From Streptomyces dysideae (lineage in GTDB: Bacteria; Actinomycetota; Actinomycetes; Streptomycetales; Streptomycetaceae), in NCBI RefSeq assembly GCF_001514305.1, contig NZ_KQ949108.1:1966-65965 (forward strand): DNA of 64,000 nucleotides. The letters are read 5' to 3'. The position numbers and the translations under genes are program-made. Within the stretch, counting starts at the first letter, position 1; every line of letters begins with the position of its first letter. Below the pieces are notes generated by a model. That model ran no database searches and had not been told where the DNA came from. It saw only the letters and a list, made by a program, of their open reading frames with translations. Below are positions 24,578 to 33,732 of this stretch, in pieces.

Positions 24578-25915
24578 TCACGGGGCGCAGGCGTTGATCA
24601 GCGTCTCCACCTCCTCGGAGAGGGCGGCGGCGAACCGGTCGAGATCCGGTAGGGCCTCGGCGTCCGCGACGAGCCCGTAGTGGACGCGCCCCCGGTACGT
24701 CGAGATGGCGACCGCGAGGGACTGACCGCGGGCCAGCGGGGCGTACGGGAAGACCTCGGTGACGGGGTGGCCGCCGAGCTTCAGGCCGATGCCCGGCAGC
24801 GGCACGCTGGTGACCAGGATGTCGAACCAGAGCCGGGCGGCCTGCTTGACCAACGGTCCGCCGAACCGGTGGCCGAGGGCGGGTACGTGGTCGGCGAGCA
24901 GGGCGACGGCGCCCGCGCCCCGGTTGGGGCCGGCGTCCTTGTTGCGGTCCATGGCAGTGCGGACCGTCTCCAGGCGGCTGAGCGGGTCGGGGTCGTCGAC
25001 CGGAAGCCGCATCAGGTAGCCGGAGAGCCGGTTGCCCTGTGGGTGGGCGGTGCGCGGGCGGCGCTTGGAGACGGGGATCAGGGCTCGGGGCGCGACGCCC
25101 TCGCTGCCGTCGCCGCGCTCGTCGAGCCAACGGCGCAGGGCGCCGGCGACGACGGCGATGAGGACGTCGTTGACGGTGCCGCCGACGGCCTTGCGGACCT
25201 GGTGCACGTCGTCGAGGTCGACGACGACTCCGGCGGTACGGCGGGTTCCGCTGGGCTCGGCGGTCAGCGCGGACGAGGAGCGCACCCCCAGGGTCGAGAC
25301 GGCGACGGACGCGCCGATGTCGAGGGCCCGGCCCACGTCGGACAGGGCGCCGCGCACCAGCCCCGGCAGTCTGCGTACGTCGGGCAGGAGACCGCGCGGG
25401 GGCTCCGCGGGGCGGGGTCGGGGCGCGGGCATGTCCATCGGGTCCAGGACGGCGGCCGCGAGCGTCAGTGCCCGCAGTCCGTCGGCCAGCGCGTGGTGGA
25501 ACTTGAAGAGGACGGCGAACGACACGCCGTCCTCTCCCGGCAGCACGTGCGCCTCCCACGGCGGCCGCTCGCGCTCCAGCGGGCGCTGCATGAGCGTGCC
25601 CGCCACCGCCTGGAAGTCGGCGGTCGGGGCGTGCAGCCGGACGTGGTCGAGGGGGTCGAAGTCGGGAGCGGGCTCACGTGTGGCGCCCCCGAAGGACAGC
25701 GGCTGCAGGAGGTCGAGCGGCTGCCAGGTGTCGCGGATCCGCATCCGCAGTCCCGGAACGGCGGCGGCCCGGGCGGCGAGCAGGTCGGCCGCGTGCGCGC
25801 CCGCGGTGGGTGAGTGCGCCGTGAAGACGCCGAGCGCGCCCAGGTGCATGGGGTGTGCGGCGGACTCGATGTTCCAGAACGCCAGGTCGAGAGGTGCGAG
25901 CAGGTCAGAAGTCAA
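24578..25915 (-). CDS. Wax ester synthase / diacylglycerol acyltransferase (WS/DGAT)
   Basis: This 445-residue membrane-associated acyltransferase probably makes triacylglycerol or wax esters from acyl-CoA. The catalytic motif is FHHALADGL (HHxxxDG), and the family block NDVLIAVVAGALR and a late PLPGIGLKLGG are present. The best start is a TTG at 25915 with GAGG eight bases upstream; no ATG fits the conserved MTSDLLAPLD-like N-terminus. Single gene, preceded by a dyad at 25954-25971 that may be an operator. Confidence 0.87.
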   Translation of the reverse strand: MTSDLLAPLDLAFWNIESAAHPMHLGALGVFTAHSPTAGAHAADLLAARAAAVPGLRMRIRDTWQPLDLLQPLSFGGATREPAPDFDPLDHVRLHAPTADFQAVAGTLMQRPLERERPPWEAHVLPGEDGVSFAVLFKFHHALADGLRALTLAAAVLDPMDMPAPRPRPAEPPRGLLPDVRRLPGLVRGALSDVGRALDIGASVAVSTLGVRSSSALTAEPSGTRRTAGVVVDLDDVHQVRKAVGGTVNDVLIAVVAGALRRWLDERGDGSEGVAPRALIPVSKRRPRTAHPQGNRLSGYLMRLPVDDPDPLSRLETVRTAMDRNKDAGPNRGAGAVALLADHVPALGHRFGGPLVKQAARLWFDILVTSVPLPGIGLKLGGHPVTEVFPYAPLARGQSLAVAISTYRGRVHYGLVADAEALPDLDRFAAALSEEVETLINACAP

Positions 25916-26014
25916 TGGCTTGCCTCGCGTCGACGAAGAGTGGGTCAGCAGTCAATCGCTTTAGGGCGATTACGGTCAAGTACGATCAAGCTACGCACAG
26001 TTAACAGCAGATTA

Positions 26015-26043
26015 AGTCCCGCCTCCGAGGGAGAGGCGGGACT
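26015..26043 (-). terminator. Strong hairpin downstream of glgC
   Basis: AGTCCCGCCTC and its perfect complement form an 11-bp stem with a 7-base loop. On the minus strand it follows the glgC stop by about 140 bp and is followed by TTAATCTG, so it probably ends the glgA-glgC transcript. Confidence 0.6.
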
Positions 26044-26183
26044 CATGAGGTATCTGGGGTCATTTTCACGCATGTCGGCCGCTTTTTGTGACCTCAGTCA
26101 CCGTGTCGTGGTGACATACAGCACCACCCGTCCGGGCGCGTCCGAATGCGCCTGGGACGGCGGTGAAGCGGGGTGCGGAGCAG

Positions 26184-27404
26184 CTACGGGACCAGCTGCC
26201 CCTTGCCCAGCGCGATCACCCCGCCCTTGGAGACGGTGTACAGGTCGGCGTCCCGCTCCGGGTTGACGCCGATCGTCGCGCCCGGCGGCACCTCGACGTT
26301 CTTGTCGAGCACGGCGCCCCGCACCACCGCGCCCCGCCCGATGTGCACGTTGTCGTGCAGTACCGACCCCTGGACGACGGCCCCCGGATCGACCACCACG
26401 CCCGGCGACAGCACCGACCGCGTGACCTGCCCGCGGATCAGACATCCGGCACTGATGATGGACTCGCTGGCGATGCCGCCCGCGTTGAAGCGGGCCGGGG
26501 AGAGCTGGTTGGAGTGCGTGTAGATGGGCCAACTTCGGTTGTACAGGTTGAACTTGGGGCGCTCGGCGATCAGGTCCATGTGCGCCTCGTAGTACGCGTC
26601 CATGGTGCCGACGTCCCGCCAGTAGCCCTGGTCACGGGTGGTCTCGCCCGGCACGTGGTTGGCGCTGAAGTCGTAGAGCTGCGCTTCGCCGCGGTCGGTG
26701 AGCTGGGGCAGGATCGAACCGCCCATGTCGTGCACGGAGTGCTCGTCCTCGGCGTCCCGCTGGAGAGCTTCTATCAGCGCCTTGGTGGTGAAGAGGTAGT
26801 TGCCCATCGAGGCGTAGACCGTCTCCGGGTCGTCCGGCAGGCCTGGCGGGTCGGCGGGCTTCTCCAGGAAGCTCTCCACCGTCTGGCCGTCCGAGCCGGG
26901 GCTGATCACGCCGAAGGACGACGACTCTGCGCGCGGCACCCGTATCCCGGCCACCGTGACGCCCGCGCCGCTCTCGATGTGCTGGGTGAGCATCTGACGC
27001 GGGTCCATGCGGTACACGTGGTCGGCGCCGAACACCGCGACGTACTCGGGGCGTTCGTCGTAGATCAGGTTCAGCGACTGCAGGATGGCGTCCGCGCTGC
27101 CCAGGTACCAGCGCGGTCCCAGGCGCTGCTGGGCGGGGACCGGGGTGACGTAGTTGCCGAGCAGGCTGGACATCCGCCAGGTCGTGGTGATGTGCCGGTC
27201 CAGGGAGTGCGACTTGTACTGCGTGAGGACGCAGATGCGCAGGATGTCGGCGTTGACGAGATTGGACAGGACGAAGTCGACGAGGCGGTATGTGCCGCCG
27301 AAGGTGACCGCGGGTTTCGCGCGGTCCGCGGTCAGGGGCATCAGGCGTTTGCCTTCTCCGCCCGCCAGTACGATTCCGAGCACCGAAGGTCCGCCACGAC
27401 GCAT
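26184..27404 (-). CDS. glgC: Glucose-1-phosphate adenylyltransferase
   Basis: This enzyme makes ADP-glucose from ATP and glucose-1-phosphate, the first committed step of glycogen synthesis. It has 406 residues with an N-terminal nucleotidyltransferase domain (LAGGEGKRLMPLT, KPAVTFGG, FGADHVYRMD) and a left-handed beta-helix C-terminus with hexapeptide repeats ending GVIALGKGQLVP. The ATG at 27404 follows GAGGGGAG; the longer GTG start is less likely. It lies 51 bp after glgA on the same strand, so substrate maker and user are co-expressed. Confidence 0.96.
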   Translation of the reverse strand: MRRGGPSVLGIVLAGGEGKRLMPLTADRAKPAVTFGGTYRLVDFVLSNLVNADILRICVLTQYKSHSLDRHITTTWRMSSLLGNYVTPVPAQQRLGPRWYLGSADAILQSLNLIYDERPEYVAVFGADHVYRMDPRQMLTQHIESGAGVTVAGIRVPRAESSSFGVISPGSDGQTVESFLEKPADPPGLPDDPETVYASMGNYLFTTKALIEALQRDAEDEHSVHDMGGSILPQLTDRGEAQLYDFSANHVPGETTRDQGYWRDVGTMDAYYEAHMDLIAERPKFNLYNRSWPIYTHSNQLSPARFNAGGIASESIISAGCLIRGQVTRSVLSPGVVVDPGAVVQGSVLHDNVHIGRGAVVRGAVLDKNVEVPPGATIGVNPERDADLYTVSKGGVIALGKGQLVP

Positions 27405-27455
27405 GGCCGCTCCCCTCACCGTGGTTGATCCATGCCTGCCCTCACGCGGGGCGCA

Positions 27456-28613
27456 CTACGCCTGTTTGAGGATCTCCTCGTAGAGGAGGACCGTCCGTCG
27501 TGCCACCGCGTCCCATCCGAACTCCCCCACCGCGCGCTCCCGTCCGGCCTCGCCCATCCGCCGGGCGGCCTCCGGGTCGCCGACGACCGAGTCCAGGGCC
27601 TGGGCCAGGCCGGCCTCGAAGTCATCGTCATCGCCCAGCGGGACGAGCAGGCCCGTCCTGCCGTCGTCGACGACCTCCGGGATGCCGCCGACCCGCGAGG
27701 CCACCACGGGAGTTCCGCAGGCCATCGCCTCCAGGTTGACGATGCCGAGAGGTTCGTACACCGAAGGGCACACGAACACGGCGGCGTGCGTGAGGAGTTG
27801 GATCACCTCCGGGCGCGGCAGCATCTGCGGGATCCAGTGGACGCCTTCGCGGACCCGGCTCAGCTCCTGGTAGAGGTCGCGGAACTCCTGGTCGATCTCG
27901 GGGGTGTCGGGGGCGCCGGCGCACAGCACGACCTGGGCGGCCGGGTCGATGTCCCGGACCGCGCGCAGCAGATGGGGTACGCCCTTCTGGCGGGTGATGC
28001 GGCCGACGAACAGGACGTACGGGCGGTCGGCGTCGAGGCCGATGCGGCGCAGCACGTCGGTGCCGTGGTCGGGCTGGTAGAGCGTGGTGTCGATGCCGTT
28101 GTGCACGACGTGCACCGACTCCGGGTCCAGCGCCGGGTAGCAGGTGAGGATGTCCTCGCGCATGGCTCCCGAGACGGCGATCACCGCGTCGGCGGCCTCG
28201 ATAGCGGTGCGCTCGGCCCAGCTGGACAGGGCGTATCCGCCGCCGAGCTGCTCGGCCTTCCAGGGGCGCAGCGGCTCCAGGGAGTGGGCGGTCATCACAT
28301 GCGGGATGCCGTACAGGAGCTTGCCGAAGTGGCCGGCGAGGTTGGCGTACCAGGTGTGGGAGTGGACCAGTTCGCGGCCTTCGAGGCCGACGGCCATGGC
28401 AAGGTCCACGGAGAAGGTGCGCAGCGCGTCGTTGGCGGTGTCCAGCGCGGACCAGGAGCGGTGCCGCAGCACGCCCTCCGCACGGCCTTCGCCCCAGCAG
28501 TGCACGTCCAGGTCGACGAGGGCCCTCAACTCCCGGGCGAGGAACTCGACATGGACACCCGCGCCGCCGTACACGTCCGGCGGGTACTCCCGGGTCAGCA
28601 GTCCCACTCGCAC
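27456..28613 (-). CDS. glgA: Glycogen synthase / maltose-1-phosphate synthase, GT4 type
   Basis: This 385-residue GT4 glycosyltransferase uses ADP-glucose. The actinobacterial short form (Rv1212c-like, GlgA or GlgM) is known to make alpha-maltose-1-phosphate or extend glucan. Landmarks are EYPPDVYGGAGVH at the N-terminus, the FVGRITRQKG donor loop and the catalytic ESTP-like SVYEPLGIVNLEAMACGTP. The start is GTG at 28613. Together with glgC downstream it forms a glycogen operon. The choice between synthase and maltosyl-phosphate activity cannot be made from sequence. Confidence 0.93.
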   Translation of the reverse strand: MRVGLLTREYPPDVYGGAGVHVEFLARELRALVDLDVHCWGEGRAEGVLRHRSWSALDTANDALRTFSVDLAMAVGLEGRELVHSHTWYANLAGHFGKLLYGIPHVMTAHSLEPLRPWKAEQLGGGYALSSWAERTAIEAADAVIAVSGAMREDILTCYPALDPESVHVVHNGIDTTLYQPDHGTDVLRRIGLDADRPYVLFVGRITRQKGVPHLLRAVRDIDPAAQVVLCAGAPDTPEIDQEFRDLYQELSRVREGVHWIPQMLPRPEVIQLLTHAAVFVCPSVYEPLGIVNLEAMACGTPVVASRVGGIPEVVDDGRTGLLVPLGDDDDFEAGLAQALDSVVGDPEAARRMGEAGRERAVGEFGWDAVARRTVLLYEEILKQA

Positions 28614-28651
28614 CCGGAACCCCCTGTCTCAGCGGCTGGTTGTACTCATGG

Positions 28652-29389
28652 TCACCCAGATGCGGCGTGCGGGGAAGACCGCGGGGGCCGTGTGAAGCAA
28701 CAGTCGCCGCACAGGCCTCCGCCCGGCACCCGGTAGTAGAGGCAGCAGCTGCGGCGCCGGAAGGCGGTGCCGGTGAGCGTGCCCGTGGCGGTGAGGCGGG
28801 GGTGGCCGAAAAGCTCCGCCGTGAGGGAGCGGGCCAGGGCGGCGACGTCCGTGCGGCCGTTGGCGCGCGCCCAGTGGTCGAGTTGCCGGGCGGCGCCGGC
28901 GAGCGCGGAGCCGGCGTTGCCCCACAGCAGGCCGGCCGCGACGCGGTACCGGGCGCGCAGCGCCTCGGCCAGGGGTTCGAGGTGGCCGTGGACAACGACG
29001 GCCGCGACGGTTCCCGCGTCAGCGGGCAGCGGGCGCACCTCGGGCAGCCACAGGTCGTCGGGAGCGCTGCCGTCGGGGTCCCAGTGCAGCAGGTGCGGGT
29101 CGAGGTCGGGGATCCGGCCGTACAGCGCGGCGCAGCCCAGCGCCACCGACCAGAGCCGGGCCGCGAGCCCCTGCTGGGCCACGGAGGCCGCGATCCGCGG
29201 CTCGGGGGCGCGCAGGGTGTTCGCGACCTTTTCCACCCGGAAAGTCATAGAATTACGACAAATATCAGATGATTCGATTTCGTATGTCTGCGCGAGGGTC
29301 GGAAGGGGCCGGTGCGGTGCCCCTCGCGTGGGCAGTACGAAGAAGCCGCCGAGCGGCCGGAGCGCGGCGAGACCGGGGTCGAGATCCAC
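28652..29389 (-). CDS. FhuF-like ferric-siderophore reductase family protein, [2Fe-2S]
   Basis: This 245-residue cytoplasmic protein ends in the typical [2Fe-2S] cluster motif CCLYYR and CGDCC, as in FhuF, which reduces iron bound to hydroxamate siderophores. The N-terminus MDLDPGLAALRPLGGFF supports the start at 29389. An internal segment at about 29245-29290, encoding QTYEIESSDICRNSM, is strikingly AT-rich and looks inserted. It lies 38 bp upstream of glgA on the same strand; co-transcription is possible but not functionally obvious. No siderophore gene is nearby. Confidence 0.82.
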   Translation of the reverse strand: MDLDPGLAALRPLGGFFVLPTRGAPHRPLPTLAQTYEIESSDICRNSMTFRVEKVANTLRAPEPRIAASVAQQGLAARLWSVALGCAALYGRIPDLDPHLLHWDPDGSAPDDLWLPEVRPLPADAGTVAAVVVHGHLEPLAEALRARYRVAAGLLWGNAGSALAGAARQLDHWARANGRTDVAALARSLTAELFGHPRLTATGTLTGTAFRRRSCCLYYRVPGGGLCGDCCFTRPPRSSPHAASG

Positions 29390-29445
29390 GAAGCCCAGTA
29401 GTACCAGGACCCCTAAGGGTTCCCAGCAGGGGGCCTCCCCCAGGT

Positions 29446-29471
29446 GTCACCCCTCCAGGGGAGGACACGGG
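29446..29471. promoter_or_regulatory. Hairpin in the divergent intergenic region before the DMT transporter
   Basis: GTGTC and GACAC frame an inner CCCCT-cc-AGGGG, forming a stable hairpin about 150 bp upstream of the transporter start. A second imperfect dyad (GGACCCCT with AGGGTTCC) lies at 29408-29424. They may be leader structures or operators; neither is recognised. Confidence 0.35.
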
Positions 29472-29617
29472 CCCCGTCGTACTCCATCGGCAGTAGGACC
29501 CATTGCGTGCTCAGGTACGACGACGGGAAGAGGTTTTCGAGGGATCGTGTTGCACATGGAAGCCGACCGTTCGCCGCGCCGGGGCCAGGGCCCCCGCCTC
29601 ACGCAGAGGAGCAGCTC

Positions 29618-30721
29618 ATGAGCGCCCTCGCGTTGTCCGTGCTGCTGTCGCTCGTCTCCGCCGTCGCGTACGCGGGCGGAGCGATCGTGCAGGAGCGTGT
29701 GGCGGTGTCCTCACCGAGCCAGGAGTACGCGCCGCTGCGCCGGCCGGCCTGGTGGGCGGCGGTGGCGTTGAACGGCTCGGGCGGTCTGCTGCACGTGGTG
29801 GCCCTGGCGTACGGTCCGCTCAGCCTGGTGCAGCCGCTGGGTGCCCTGACGATCGTGTTCGCGCTGCCGATGGCGGCGCTGTTCGTGGGCCGCAAGGCCG
29901 GGGCGACTGCCTGGCGGGGCGCGATCATGGCGACCGTGGGTCTGGCCGGTCTGCTGTCCTTGGTCGGCGCGTCCGAGTCGCAGTCGCTGGAGACCGCGCA
30001 GCGGGTGGGCGTGGCCGTGGTGGCCGGCGGTGTGGTCGTGGCGCTGATGATCGCGGGCCGGGCCGCGCACCGGCATCCGGCGGTGCGCAGCGTGCTGCTG
30101 GCGGTCGGTTCCGGCATAGCCTTCGGTATGTCGTCGGTGTTCACCAAGCTCGTCACGGTCGACTGGGACGGCGGGGTGTCGGCGGGCGACCTGCCGACCC
30201 TGGGCACGATCGGCGTGTTCGCGGCGGCGGGTCTGCTGCTGTCGCAGGCGGCCTACCGCGGCGCGGGCCTGGCGGCTCCGCTGGCCACACTGACGGTCGT
30301 GAACCCGGTGGTGGCGGCCGCGGTCGGCATCACGATGTTCGGTGAGACCTTCCGGTACGGCACCACGGGCACCGCGCTCGCGCTGAGCTGCGGTGTGGTG
30401 GCGGCGGGCGGACTGATCCTGCTGACGACGGAGCGGATGGCCCGTACGGAGAAGGAGACGGTGGTTCCCGAGGTGGCCGCCGAGCCGGTGGTTCCCGCCG
30501 GAGAACTGCTCACCGGGCTCCCGGAGCAGACCGTGCGCCACGAGCAGAAGATCGTGGTGACGGTCCCGGAGAGCCCGTACGACGACGAGGAGCCGCCGGG
30601 TCGGCTGCGGCATCCCGCCGAACCTCTACGGCCCGTTCTACGGGGGCCCGTACGTGCCGACGCCGGTCATCGACCGGCATCGCACGGGCGTCAAATCCTG
30701 ACGCCGCCGGCCCTCAGATAG
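29618..30721 (+). CDS. DMT-superfamily (EamA-like) transporter
   Basis: This inner-membrane transporter has about nine to ten hydrophobic helices in residues 1-275, with the duplicated EamA-like repeat (PLGALTIVFALPMAALF and PLATLTVVNPVVAAAVG regions). The substrate is unknown. The ATG at 29618 follows GAGGAGC. The last 35 codons look wrong: in the frame one base later, 30612-30701 encodes IPPNLYGPFYGGPYVP and VIDRHRTGVKS then TGA, which looks like the real tail. An indel near 30598-30612 may therefore have changed the C-terminus. Confidence 0.8.
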   Translation: MSALALSVLLSLVSAVAYAGGAIVQERVAVSSPSQEYAPLRRPAWWAAVALNGSGGLLHVVALAYGPLSLVQPLGALTIVFALPMAALFVGRKAGATAWRGAIMATVGLAGLLSLVGASESQSLETAQRVGVAVVAGGVVVALMIAGRAAHRHPAVRSVLLAVGSGIAFGMSSVFTKLVTVDWDGGVSAGDLPTLGTIGVFAAAGLLLSQAAYRGAGLAAPLATLTVVNPVVAAAVGITMFGETFRYGTTGTALALSCGVVAAGGLILLTTERMARTEKETVVPEVAAEPVVPAGELLTGLPEQTVRHEQKIVVTVPESPYDDEEPPGRLRHPAEPLRPVLRGPVRADAGHRPASHGRQILTPPALR

Positions 30722-31827
30722 GCCACCGGGTCGACGTCCGTGCCGAAGCCGGGCCCCGTCCGCACCTCGAAGTGCAGATGAGGGCCCGAGCTGTTGCCCG
30801 TGGACCCGGAGCGGCCGATGCGCTGGCCGGCGCCCACCGACTGGCCGGACTTCACCGAGATCGCCGACAGATGGGCGTACTGGGTGTAGCGGCCGTCGGC
30901 GTGCCGGATCACCACCTGGTAGCCGAAGGATCCGCCCCACCCGGAGCTCACCACCTTGCCCGCCCCGACCGCCTTCACGGACGTACCGGTGGGGACGGGG
31001 AAGTCGACGCCGGTGTGGTAGCCCTTCGACCAGGAGGAACCCGCCTTGCGGTACGGCGTGCCCGCGCCGGCGCTCACCGGGGAGACGAGCGAGCGGCTGG
31101 TCGTGGCCTGCTGCTCCCCGGCACCGGAAGAGGCCTTCTCCGGCGACGTCTTGGGCGTGGTGTGGGTGGTCGGCGTGGTGGTGGCGGCCTTGCCGCGCAG
31201 GCTGAGCCGCTGCCCCGGCAGGATCAGGTCGGGATCCGCCCCGATGGTCTTCCGGTTCGCGGCGTACAGCCGCTGCCAACCGCCCCGTACCTTCTGCTCG
31301 TCGGCGATCGTGGAGAGCGTGTCCCCGCGGACCACGGTGTACATCTCGGCCGTACCCGCCCGCGACTGGGGCGTGGTCTGCGGCCGCACGTCCTGTACGG
31401 AGGTCTTCTTCTTGGTGGTGCCGGCAGGCTGGATCTCCGGTGTGTCCCCGCCCCGGGTCAGCCCGGCCCGAACCGAGCACACCGGCCAGGCCCCGGGACC
31501 CTGCCCGTCCAGCACCTTCTCCGCGACGGCGATCTGCTGGTCCTTGGTGGCCAGATCGGCGCGGGCCGCGTACCGGGGGCCGCCGTAGGCCTCCCAGGTG
31601 GACTGGGCGAACTGCAGCCCGCCGTAGTAGCCGTTGCCGGTGTTGACGTTCCACCGGTTGCTGGACTCACAGGCGGCGACCTTGTTCCAGGTGTCCACGT
31701 CGGCCGCCTGCGCGGCGCCGGTGCCGATGAGCGGGATCGCCATTCCGGCGCTGCCCGCCGTGACGGTGAGCGAGGCCCGGTTGATCCTGTTCGGCTGATA
31801 CCGGCGGTGCCGACCGCGTACGGCCAT
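30691..31827 (-). CDS. Secreted Rpf-like transglycosylase with LysM and M23 peptidase domains
   Basis: This 378-residue exported wall enzyme has a signal peptide (about 1-40), a resuscitation-promoting-factor-like lytic transglycosylase core (VDTWNKVAACESSNRW with catalytic Glu, then GGLQFAQSTWEAYGG), a LysM domain (YTVVRGDTLSTIADEQ, about 160-208) and a C-terminal M23 endopeptidase with HTGVDFPVPTGT and HLHFEVRTG zinc ligands. Such a fusion can cut both glycan and peptide parts of peptidoglycan during growth or germination. The start at 31827 follows GAGGGGG. The 3' end overlaps the convergent DMT gene. Confidence 0.9.
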   Translation of the reverse strand: MAVRGRHRRYQPNRINRASLTVTAGSAGMAIPLIGTGAAQAADVDTWNKVAACESSNRWNVNTGNGYYGGLQFAQSTWEAYGGPRYAARADLATKDQQIAVAEKVLDGQGPGAWPVCSVRAGLTRGGDTPEIQPAGTTKKKTSVQDVRPQTTPQSRAGTAEMYTVVRGDTLSTIADEQKVRGGWQRLYAANRKTIGADPDLILPGQRLSLRGKAATTTPTTHTTPKTSPEKASSGAGEQQATTSRSLVSPVSAGAGTPYRKAGSSWSKGYHTGVDFPVPTGTSVKAVGAGKVVSSGWGGSFGYQVVIRHADGRYTQYAHLSAISVKSGQSVGAGQRIGRSGSTGNSSGPHLHFEVRTGPGFGTDVDPVAYLRAGGVRI

Positions 31828-32110
31828 GAAAGAAGCCCCCTCGACATGCGTCGAAAAGGCCAAAAGTAAGCGTGCCGAACAGGCCATGACAAGACGGCAA
31901 TCAGCCGCCCTTCCGCCTCAAGCGACCAGGAATAAACAGCGGTTGCGCAACGGCTGAGGCAGGTGGGTCCTCCCGTGCGTATTTCCCCGCGGAACGTCGA
32001 CCGGCTCGGACGTGCGCTCGACGTACCGGCAAGTCAGGATGGTCGGTGGAGCGATACTGACGGGCACACCCGGCACCACCGACAACCGGATCCTTTAGGA
32101 GCCAACGGTA

Positions 32111-33550
32111 ATGAGCACTTCAGCGCAGATCGGCGTCACGGGACTGGCGGTCATGGGCCGCAACCTCGCCCGCAACTTCGCCCGCAACGGCTATACGGTC
32201 GCGTTGCACAACCGGACGTCGTCGCGCACGCACGCCCTGGTCGAGGAGTTCGGGAGCGAGGGCGAGTTCATCGCGGCCGAGACCGCCAAGGAGTTCGTGG
32301 CGGCGCTGGAGCGACCGCGGCGCCTGGTCATCATGGTGAAGGCCGGGGACCCGACCGACGCGGTGATCCAGGAGTTCGCCCCGCTCCTCGAGCCCGGCGA
32401 CATGATCATCGACGGCGGCAACGCGCACTTCGCCGACACCCGGCGCCGGGAGCGCGAACTGCGCGAACAGGGCATCCACTTCGTCGGCATGGGCGTCTCC
32501 GGCGGCGAGGAGGGCGCGCTGCACGGCCCGAGCATCATGCCGGGCGGCCCGAAGGAGTCGTACGACTCACTGGGCCCGATGCTGGAGAAGATCTCCGCGA
32601 AGGCGGCGGACGGGGCCCCCTGTGTGACGCATGTCGGTCCGGACGGCGCCGGGCACTTCGTGAAGATGGTGCACAACGGCATCGAGTACGCCGACATGCA
32701 GCTGATCGGCGAGGCGTACCAGCTGCTGCGTGATGTCGCCGGGTACGAGCCCGCGCAGATCGCGGAGATCTTCCGCACCTGGAACACCGGCCGCCTGGAC
32801 TCCTACCTGATCGAGATCACGGCCGAGGTGCTGTCGCACGTGGACGCGGCGACGGGCAAGCCGTTCGTGGACGTCGTCCAGGACCAGGCGGAGCAGAAGG
32901 GCACCGGCCGCTGGACCGTGCAGATCGCGCTGGACCTGGGCGTCCCGGTGTCCGGCATCGCGGAGGCGGTGTTCGCCCGCTCCCTGTCCGGCCACTCGGC
33001 GCTGCGGGAGGCTTCGCGGGGCCTGGCCGGGCCCAAGGCCTCCCCCCTGAGCGAGTCCGAGGCGGCGGCCTTCGCCGACCGGGTGGAGCAGGCGCTGTAC
33101 GCCTCCAAGATCGTGTCGTACACGCAGGGCTTCCACGAGATCGCGGCCGGCAGCGAGGAGTACGGCTGGGACATCGACCTCGGCGCCGTCTCCGCGATCT
33201 GGCGCGGCGGCTGCATCATCCGCGCGGCGTTCCTCGACCGCATCCGCGCCGCGTACGACACCCGCGCCGACCTCCCGAGCCTGCTGGCCGACGAGACGTT
33301 CGCGGCGGAGATCGCGGCGGCCCAGGACGACTGGCGCGAGGTCCTGATCGCCGCGACCCGCCAGGGCGTCCCGACGCCGGGCTTCGCGGCGGCGCTCGCC
33401 TACTACGACGCCCTGCGCGCCGAGCGACTGCCGGCCGCGCTCACGCAGGGGCAGCGGGACTTCTTCGGGGCGCACACGTACCGCCGGACGGACCGGGAGG
33501 GCTCGTTCCACACGCTGTGGGGCGGGGACCGGTCGGAGGTGTCCGCGTAG
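32111..33550 (+). CDS. gnd: 6-phosphogluconate dehydrogenase, decarboxylating
   Basis: This is the pentose phosphate pathway enzyme that converts 6-phosphogluconate to ribulose-5-phosphate, CO2 and NADPH. It has 479 residues, the usual long-form length. The N-terminal Rossmann motif GVTGLAVMGRNLA, the substrate-binding GGEEGALHGPSIMPGG region, the catalytic HFVKMVHNGIEYADM and the C-terminal helical domain are all present. A TAGGAG ribosome site precedes the ATG. It is single, with a clear terminator downstream. Confidence 0.96.
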   Translation: MSTSAQIGVTGLAVMGRNLARNFARNGYTVALHNRTSSRTHALVEEFGSEGEFIAAETAKEFVAALERPRRLVIMVKAGDPTDAVIQEFAPLLEPGDMIIDGGNAHFADTRRRERELREQGIHFVGMGVSGGEEGALHGPSIMPGGPKESYDSLGPMLEKISAKAADGAPCVTHVGPDGAGHFVKMVHNGIEYADMQLIGEAYQLLRDVAGYEPAQIAEIFRTWNTGRLDSYLIEITAEVLSHVDAATGKPFVDVVQDQAEQKGTGRWTVQIALDLGVPVSGIAEAVFARSLSGHSALREASRGLAGPKASPLSESEAAAFADRVEQALYASKIVSYTQGFHEIAAGSEEYGWDIDLGAVSAIWRGGCIIRAAFLDRIRAAYDTRADLPSLLADETFAAEIAAAQDDWREVLIAATRQGVPTPGFAAALAYYDALRAERLPAALTQGQRDFFGAHTYRRTDREGSFHTLWGGDRSEVSA

Positions 33551-33568
33551 GCGGCAGGCACGGGCGTG

Positions 33569-33609
33569 ACGGCGGTGGGTGCCCTGGACGGGCGTCCACC
33601 GCCGTTTTT
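33569..33609 (+). terminator. Rho-independent terminator of gnd
   Basis: ACGGCGGTGG and CCACCGCCGT form a 10-bp perfect stem, followed at once by TTTTT. This is the clearest intrinsic terminator in the window, 19 bp after the gnd stop. Confidence 0.85.
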
Positions 33610-33732
33610 GCTGCGGTGGCGGGCGGTCGGGCGGTTCCGTCGCCGGAGCGGTGCGGTGAGCGGGGGCGGGGGCGGGTGGGGAGCGCCCATCGCCGGTCCG
33701 CTGCGACCGGCCGGGCGTCCGCCATGCGGGGA

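Noticed and set aside
13161..29436. Repeated octamer CTCCCCCA, including at the mutarotase frameshift
   Set aside because: In DNA this GC-rich several chance copies are expected, so I do not treat it as an insertion element.
31888..32110. Possible c-di-AMP riboswitch upstream of the Rpf-like gene
   Set aside because: Such switches precede some Streptomyces rpf genes, but I cannot find the conserved segments in the 280 bp available, part of which must serve gnd.
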